Below are positions 57,502 through 64,000 of a stretch of DNA of 64,000 nt, piece by piece. The stretch covers positions 47,225 to 111,224 of the forward strand of contig JAJIRX010000062.1 in NCBI GenBank assembly GCA_023853785.1, given 5' to 3'. Position 1 is the stretch's first letter; each line of letters starts with the position of its first letter. The position numbers and the translations under genes were made by a program. The stretch comes from Psilocybe azurescens. Taxonomy: Eukaryota > Basidiomycota > Agaricomycetes > Agaricales > Agrocybaceae. The notes under the pieces were generated by a model. The model was not told where the DNA came from. It made no database searches and was given only the letters and a program-made list of their open reading frames with translations.

Positions 57502-58372
57502 ATGGAAGAAAATGTGTTGACGCCTTACCAATTACTCACTTCCACTCGCTACGACCCCTATTTAACATCCCTCGCCTGGAATAATGACAAGGACGGCCCC
57601 TCTCCCTTTTTTCTCCTCCCTCTCCACCTAGAACGCCTCATCTCCGCCGCAGAGACCCACAACTGGTTTTACGCAAAATCTCTGCTGAGATATGAATACC
57701 TCAAGGGCAGTTGTCTAGATGCCATACTGGAGCAGCGCATTCGCGGACATACATCCACGGCGTATAGGGTATAAAAATCCCTTCGGAGACCGCGTTTCGT
57801 GCCCAACTCACATTCATACATTTTAACCCCCACCGCAGCTTCGGATAACCGTTACCAAAGAAGGACGAATCGCTGCTGCCGCAACACCGCTAGCTAAGAA
57901 CCTGTCCTCCGATCCGACAATGGTACCATCGCACGAGACGATCGATGATAACCAATCCTTGCACGGACCTGCTGTTAAAGTATACATCGATAAGGAACAG
58001 ACTGAGCCTTCTGTCTTCACAGAAACGAAAACCACGATCCGGGATCTCTACGAACATGCAAAGGAAAGAAATGAGGAACAGTGGAGAGATGAGCCCAAAG
58101 AGGTTTGCTGGGACGTGCTTCTACATAACTCGGACTCTCAGATCATGGAAACCACTATATTCAACGTATCGTTCTACCGTGCATCCAAGTGGATCACACC
58201 CTCCACAAATTCGGGATGCCTGCCTGGCGTCATGCGAAAGTGGCTCCTGCAAAACGGGCATATATGTGAGGACACGGACGGTATTTTAACAAGAGACTCA
58301 ATCCAGAATGGTGAATGGGTCCTCTTGTGCAACGGAGTGCAAGGCTGTCGTTTGGGGAAAATTTATGCATAG
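57502..58372 (+). CDS. Aminodeoxychorismate lyase-like class IV aminotransferase
   Basis: PLP enzyme of fold type IV resembling fungal Abz2/PabC, which releases pyruvate from aminodeoxychorismate to give p-aminobenzoate for folate. The start at 57502 (MEENVLTPYQLLTSTRYDPY) is followed by LHLERLISAAETHNWFYA. After an intron near 57770-57840 comes LRITVTKEGRIAAAATPL. The probable PLP Lys lies in ETKTTIRDLYEHAKERNEEQ. The family block WDVLLHNSDSQIMETTIFNV, with the conserved Glu and Asn, and GCLPGVMRKWLLQNGHI follow. It ends GKIYA at 58372. No frame break was found. It converges on UTP13. A branched-chain or D-amino-acid transaminase is less likely. Confidence 0.82.
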
Positions 58373-58404
58373 ACAAAAAGAGAAAGGAAGCAACTATCGA
58401 GAAA

Positions 58405-61400
58405 TCATGCCATTCCAACTGTAGCACTATCAACATTCATGAAATCATCGTCGTCATCATCACCAAGCAGGTCATTATCGAACATCCCATCGTCCATCTC
58501 GCCCAGAATGTAATCAACTACGTAGCTCTCCTGCACTAGCCTTTCCATTCTAGATTGATGTCGCTCCGAGTAGGGTATGAGCGCGTCCACCAGTTCCTTT
58601 AGCGCTGTACGCCCTGTCCTGGGACCATCTGCAATTAGGGTATTGTCGTCATCGTCTCCATCGGCAAATATTTTTCAGTCGTCTCATCTCCGAATGCTTG
58701 GATCACATTGTCCGCAGATTGCAATTTCACGATCGTAAACAAGACCCGTTGCGCAACCGCAGACGTTTTAGCGTTCGTATTCCAGTCCCGCACATATCGC
58801 AAAAGTTTGGCGAGCTCAGAGCCACTGAGTGTTCGGATAACCTCATCCACAGATGCGCTGCCCGTTAATGAAGTCGATTCAAGTTCCCCTTCTTGAGTAG
58901 CAGCGACATCTTTGAATAGGCCAAGTAGACGCCCCGGCTGCGACATCGCCAATGCCAATTGTATAGCTCGTTTGTAATCGCGCAGTGCAACATAGTTCAA
59001 GAAATCTTGATCTCTAACAAAAACAAACCAGAAAATGAGTTAACGGTGGCACGAGAATCATTGAGAGCAAACCGCACTTGAGAACTAGATCGACTCGCTT
59101 GTTTTCTTTCTCAGCTTCATCTTCCTCTGTGCAATCTTCCCAGAAAGTGACAACCGAGTCTGCAGCGCCTGAAACGATCGTGCGTTCATCCGAACTGACA
59201 GCCAGTGCCCACACCTATTTAGTTCGAAAGTGGTAATTAATATCACACACTGTGTGTGCACGCGTGCGAGAGAGAAGAAACTTTTTCACATACTTTGTCC
59301 TCATGATTGTCCAGAGTTGCCGTACATTCTTCCTCGCGGATATTCCAGAGTTTGACCAACCCATCCGAGCCAGTACTGACAAGCTGTAAGCCCGCATTAA
59401 GGAAATCGACGCGCAACACCGAGTTGGTGTGCCCCTCGAATGTCCGCAGACACGAATAATCATCCAGACTCCAAAGCTTCACCGTCTTGTCGCCGCTTCC
59501 CGTCGCCAGGACCCGCTCCGCCCGTCCAAAGCGCACCGTCCACACGCCCTGCTTGTGGCCCCTTGCACGTCCCGATCAGCTTGAGCTCCCTCTCACCGCG
59601 CCACCCGACCCCCGCGGTATACTGGATCTCGAAAATCTTCGCCGTGCGATCCTGCGAGCCCGACACCAAGAAGCGGTCGTTCGGCGAGACGTCGAGCGAG
59701 TTGATGTCTTTTTCGTGCGCTTTGTGCGTCGTCAAGCTTTTACACCGGACAACGGCAACGCCGTCCGCGGCCTGAGAAGGAACGTCTGACAGGTCCCACA
59801 TCTTGATGGTCCTATCCTGACTGCCGGTGAACATGAACTTGAGGCTCTCCGCGCCTCGCGACATCGAGACGGCTCCGACGCTTTCCGCGTGCCCTTCACA
59901 GATACCAACGCAGCCGTATCCCCACGACGATCCGGAAGTACTCGAATCCGCTGCAATGGGCGCCCAGATCCTCACCGTTTTATCTTTGCTACCACTAACC
60001 AGAACAGCTCCGTCGCCCGAGTGGTCTAGAGAGAGGACGATTTCGGAATGCCCTTCAAGCAGACGGGCGTCAAGATTTTGGGTCGAGTAAACTCGGATGA
60101 GAGATGAGTTTGTCGCAAAGGCGACGTGTGAATCGCGCTGGAGGGGCGAATCCGTGGATTGAGGAGACTGAGGAAAGTAGCGTCGACGATTTCGTCGTTG
60201 TACCCAATTAACTGGCGCGAGAGATCCATCTACAACAGAATGGAATATGATATTTTGGTCTGCATGGACAGATACCATAGTCAATGTCGAGGGAAGATAG
60301 CTTCATAACGATATAATTATTGAGCCCTCCAACGAACTTAGAAAGAAACTCACAGTATGTTCATGATCTGCCGCTGCTCCTCCAAATCTTCAGATGCAGC
60401 TACGTCCTCTTCGCCAAACGTCTGAACAATCTCGCCTTTCTTTCCATCCCAGATTTTGATGACACCCTTTTCTCCACCCGTGTAGAATCTAATCTTACTG
60501 GCGTCTTCTTCTGCCAAAATCCTACGGCCTCGACTCTCTCCAGGATGGGTATCGTTTTGGCAAGACTCGGAGTCAGAGCAGGCGTTTTCCGACTCGATTT
60601 TTGACTTTAACGGAAGATGATTTGGAGAGCAGGTCCCAGATCAACACCACCGAATCTCTTCCACCGCTGACGAGCCATCTTCCATCCGCCGAAACATCCA
60701 AACCTCGCGGAACAGACACATGTCCTTCCAGGACCGCCTCGGGCTTGCCTCCCCGCTCGACGTCGACGCGCCTTCTGTTAAATTAAACACGCGGATCCGG
60801 GTGTCCACCGACGTAGTGATCAGATGCATAGTCTGGTTCTCCTGCGCGACGACCGACGACGCATCCCGCGGGTAGTTGAAGGTCAGCGCGCTGACGACCC
60901 CGCCGTGGCCCCTGAAGACGTGGGTGACGTATCCACGGATGATGTCCCAGACTTTGACGACGCCGTCGGCGGAGCCGGATGCGAGGTACGTCGATGTCGG
61001 GTCGGCTTTGCAGACATGGACGGGGGCTTTCGTGGGCACGGCCGACGACGCGTATGGGAGGCACTCGCTTCTTGAGAGGCTCTTTTGAGTCGGGCAGTTC
61101 ATACACCCGTAGCGAAAGTGACGAGGTGAACACGGTAAGGTGCGACCCTGACGGTGTAATGCACAGTGAATTGATAGGTTGGGTATCCTATTCCGGGAAC
61201 CTAAAGTCAGCACAAAAACTACAGACCAAAACAAAACAAAAGGCGCACCCCGACAAAACGACAGATTTCCACACCACTCGCAACATCCGTCAAGAGGATA
61301 TCCTCCGCAACACAAGTGACCAGTCTCGTGCCATCAAGCGTGATAGCCACAGCACCAGACGTATAAAGCGGCGCGATAGTACGCGCCTTTTTAAAACCTG

Positions 61401-61492
61401 CGCAGAACATTAAAAACACCCAGTTTTTCACAGAATTTCAAGAATTGGCGCACGCAGTCTTTAGTTTCGGGCGTCCAGTAGGAACAGCCATC
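58405..61492 (-). CDS. UTP13: U3 snoRNP component UTP13 (WD40 protein), frame breaks
   Basis: Small-subunit processome protein (UtpB complex) for 18S rRNA processing in the nucleolus. The start at 61492 gives [12 protein letters not shown]. After an intron comes the [19 protein letters not shown] block typical of Utp13/TBL3. Two WD40 propellers follow, with repeats such as [80 protein letters not shown] and [20 protein letters not shown]. The C-terminal Utp13 domain has [20 protein letters not shown] and [14 protein letters not shown]. The acidic end is [19 protein letters not shown]. Frame breaks (plus coordinates): AAAA 61393-61396 (+1), GGGGG 61022-61026 (+1), CCCC 60751-60754 (-1). Confidence 0.92.
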
Positions 61493-62096
61493 GCCAGTCG
61501 TATGTGCAAAGGCAAAACAAAACAAAAAGAGATAATGTATGAGGGCCAGATCTGGCAGTACCCGATCACGACTAGAAAATGTTGTTTGTTCGTGTATGTA
61601 TGTAATTGACCATGGTTCACTACAACTTCCACTTCCACTGCATCCTCTCCCCGACGACCATGGGCATACTAGAGACATACTAGGGTTTGATGACTAGGGT
61701 ATTAGTAGTACTCGTACCCATAGGGGATCACGATGGCACTGGTGAATGAATAGCAAGGGAAAATTCCACCACCAACCTGTTTTGTAGTGTGATGGGTCCG
61801 GAAACCACCCGGCCAAATCCAGATAGTAATATGTGAATGCGAGTGCAATACCGGAAACGAGAAAGAAAACCGCATGGGAAGTAGGGGCCTGAGTCCTTGT
61901 CTAAATTTCCCAACTCGTGGGGAAATATATCGAGCATCCGTCTCTATGTTGGGGTAAATATCCCTGTGCAAGTAGCTCGCCTGCAGGGGGAAATAGATAT
62001 TTCGCACAAAGCGTTTCAGAAGAGGAGGAGCCCTTCCAGTGGCCCTCCTAATGAAAGAGGCAAAAAGATGTTGTGTTACCGATGAGTCCAAGAAAT
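61493..62096. other. Intergenic region between UTP13 and the forkhead gene
   Basis: 600 bp, upstream of UTP13 and downstream of the forkhead stop. Open frames on both strands lack support. Confidence 0.4.
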
Positions 62097-64000
62097 TCAT
62101 GTAGGTCGCGTTCGTGTCACCGGCGATCGATTCGCTAGCGAGCCCAATGCATGCTCCGCGGCGCGTCGTCGTTCCACTTCTTGTTCTTTCATCCTTTCGG
62201 CCTCTTTGCGCTGAGTTGCTTCTCTCTGTAACATGTCTTTCTAGATTCTCTAACCGCTTCACGGGACCTAGAGACCTCTAAATTAGCATTTGCCAGCTGT
62301 TCTGTGAGTCGGAGGGAGGTGGAAACTGCCTCCGCAGACGTGCGACGAAGAGTGGCAATTTCATGTCGCATGTGTTCCACAATATCCTCTCTGTTGTGCT
62401 CCAATGTCGAGAAGGGAGGAAGAGAAAAGATGGGTGAAGGTCTTGTCGGCACGAAAGCTCCAATCTGAGATTCGCGTCGGACATAAGGATGTATCATTTC
62501 TTCCTCGCTTTCAAACTCGTCATCAGAGATGGTAGGACCGTTAGTGTTCATGCCATCTTCGGCTTCTGAGTCTTTAGAAGATGGTGGATAAGTGGATTCG
62601 CCACCAGAAAGTGGTGTAACCGGTGTCGACGGTTTCCGGTAACTGTGTAGATTAGTTTGTTGAGACACTGAATTGCGACGCGTGTCATGCTGATGCCGCC
62701 GTTGAGTATCCTGTTGGCGCTGTGCATCATGTTGTCGTTGTGCTTCTTGCTGTCTCTGTGCCTCTTGTTGTCTCTGGATATCGTGTGCCCGAGAATCTTG
62801 AGGACGCTGGGACTCGTGTGGACGATGTGGGTGAAGATGAGTGGGAGATTTTAGTTGTGGTGGGTAGTTTGGTGGTGGCGGATGGTGCTGTCGAGGGTCG
62901 TACATTGTAAGTTGTATAGGTGCGAATTGAGAAGTGTGTGTAATTGGGACTTGAGAGCCGCGCGCTGGAAGTGGAAGTGCCAATGGCGCCGAAATTGAAG
63001 GTTGTGGATTGCCTTGTGGTCGTGACTGCGGTGGTGGTTGGAGAGTCAAAGGTGAATGTAGTGAAAGTGTGTTGACTTGTGGAAGTGGTAAAGGTGGAGG
63101 AGGCGGGGCAGGATGAGTTTGTGGTTGAAATTGAAATTTGGTGGGCCCTGGAGGCACTAGCGACACAGGCGAGTTATCTCCCGATTTCGAGCCCGATCCC
63201 TTTTCGCGGCTGCACTGGAACCTTCAGCATCCTTGTTCGGCCTGCCTCTCTTACGAGGACGTTTGGTACCAGGAGGGGCGGACAAATTGACAGTCCAATA
63301 AGATCCAAACCCAGGATCAGTAACAGGTCGTGGCTGACGCTCGAACAGTCGATTAAGTGAAAGATGATGTCGAACTGATTGCTGTTTTATAGAAAGTTAA
63401 ATGGGACAATGAACACGTGGAAACGGGGAACAACACAGGGCATGTACCTTCCAAGTTTGTCCAGCCGACTTGTAATAAGGGTATTTTGATTCCATTGTCG
63501 CGTAGATTTCTCGAATAGTGAGTCGCTTTCGGGGCTGCCAAGGATAGCGCATCGAAGGATCACTGGAAGCGTGTGTTGTGGGCGCCCGTGGGTATCAGGA
63601 AGGCAGGCTAAGGTGTCCGGGCAGTCAGCGTGTGCCTTGTGATCGTGCAGACCTAAGTCGATCTTTCTATCGTGTTTTTCCAGCCTCCTCCCTCGGCGTA
63701 GGCTCTGCGGCTTTAACCGCCCGTTTGCCGTCCTTTCGAGTGGTGACGTGATCATCCTTATTATCTGATTGTGGCCCATCAGGGTGTGAGCCCTCAGCCT
63801 CCGCCTCCTCCAGTACCACAGACCTGAGTTCCGGACGAGGTGGGGGCTCATCGAACTCCTCCTCCTCAGCGGACTCTTCATCAAGTTCATCAATTTCGTC
63901 ATCAGATACTGGGAAATTTCGTCCTCTCCTGATGAAGTATCAGTCGGCTCTGGCTCGGTCTCGACTGCCAATCTGGGGAGTAGCCCTGTTCAGCTGCTGG
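62097..64000 (-). CDS. Forkhead transcription factor (5' end beyond window), three frame breaks
   Basis: Nuclear winged-helix regulator. Reading leftward from the window edge, an acidic region ([20 protein letters not shown]) is followed by a basic linker and the forkhead domain. That domain has [59 protein letters not shown] and [12 protein letters not shown], then the basic wing [16 protein letters not shown]. The C-terminal half is Pro-rich, then has Gln-rich repeats ([20 protein letters not shown]). A long coiled coil ([17 protein letters not shown]) ends VTRTRPT at 62097. Frame breaks, each a short run missing one base: CCCC in GSPRKRL near 63536, AAA near 63188, and AAA near 62246. There are further changes of frame in the N-terminal part near 63680-63930. 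Confidence 0.85.

Noticed and set aside
59440..60090. Plus-strand frames within UTP13
   Set aside because: They run opposite to the WD40 repeats and have no independent support.

Overview
The window is nuclear DNA of a filamentous basidiomycete, most likely an Agaricomycete (mushroom-forming class). The evidence is the density of roughly 50-nt GT-AG introns in almost every gene, two FunK1 protein-kinase loci, a basidiomycete-type DUF6534 membrane protein, a PKL/CCIN3-like kinase remnant, paired Con-6 genes, and a Ty1/copia element with 400-bp LTRs. About 22 protein-coding genes, 2 broken kinase loci, one diverged gene duplicate and one full-length retrotransposon can be supported. No rRNA, tRNA, CRISPR array or origin was recognised.

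Layout. 1-6.7 kb is a cell-wall block: UDP-GlcNAc pyrophosphorylase (minus, runs off the left edge) faces two tandem secreted exo-beta-1,3-glucanases. 7-9.7 kb holds a diverged copy of a small membrane-protein gene and a decayed FunK1 kinase. 9.7-17.8 kb carries the mitochondrial oxaloacetate carrier (OAC1 type), an MDM1/SNX13-type PXA-RGS-PX-nexin protein and the TRM6/GCD10 tRNA methyltransferase subunit. 18-25 kb pairs a UCS-domain myosin chaperone (She4/UNC-45) with a class I myosin. 25.4-28 kb is a tandem pair of Con-6 genes. 29.4-34 kb has a Ser-rich coiled-coil protein, riboflavin synthase and a Gly/Asn/Gln/Ser-rich low-complexity protein, all on the minus strand. 34.5-40.2 kb is the copia element, sitting in a PKL-like kinase gene whose remnant continues to 41.1 kb. 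41.9-47 kb has a mucin-like single-pass membrane protein, the small membrane-protein gene, a FunK1 kinase with a degenerate catalytic loop, and RIB7. 47.3-54.2 kb has an NBR1-like autophagy receptor and an O-methyltransferase. 55.6-64 kb has a DUF6534 protein, an aminodeoxychorismate lyase, UTP13 and a forkhead transcription factor that runs off the right edge.

Functional links: UAP1 supplies the chitin precursor next to two glucan-trimming enzymes. The UCS chaperone lies 0.3 kb upstream of a motor of the class it is known to act on. Two riboflavin-pathway genes lie about 13 kb apart.

The dominant oddity is that most genes carry one or more single-base frame breaks, nearly all at homopolymer runs and most of them one base short. 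Even the retrotransposon, whose two LTRs are identical over 400 bp, has three. The simplest reading is residual base-calling error in the assembly, not widespread gene death. Gene calls below therefore span these breaks, and each break is located in the text.
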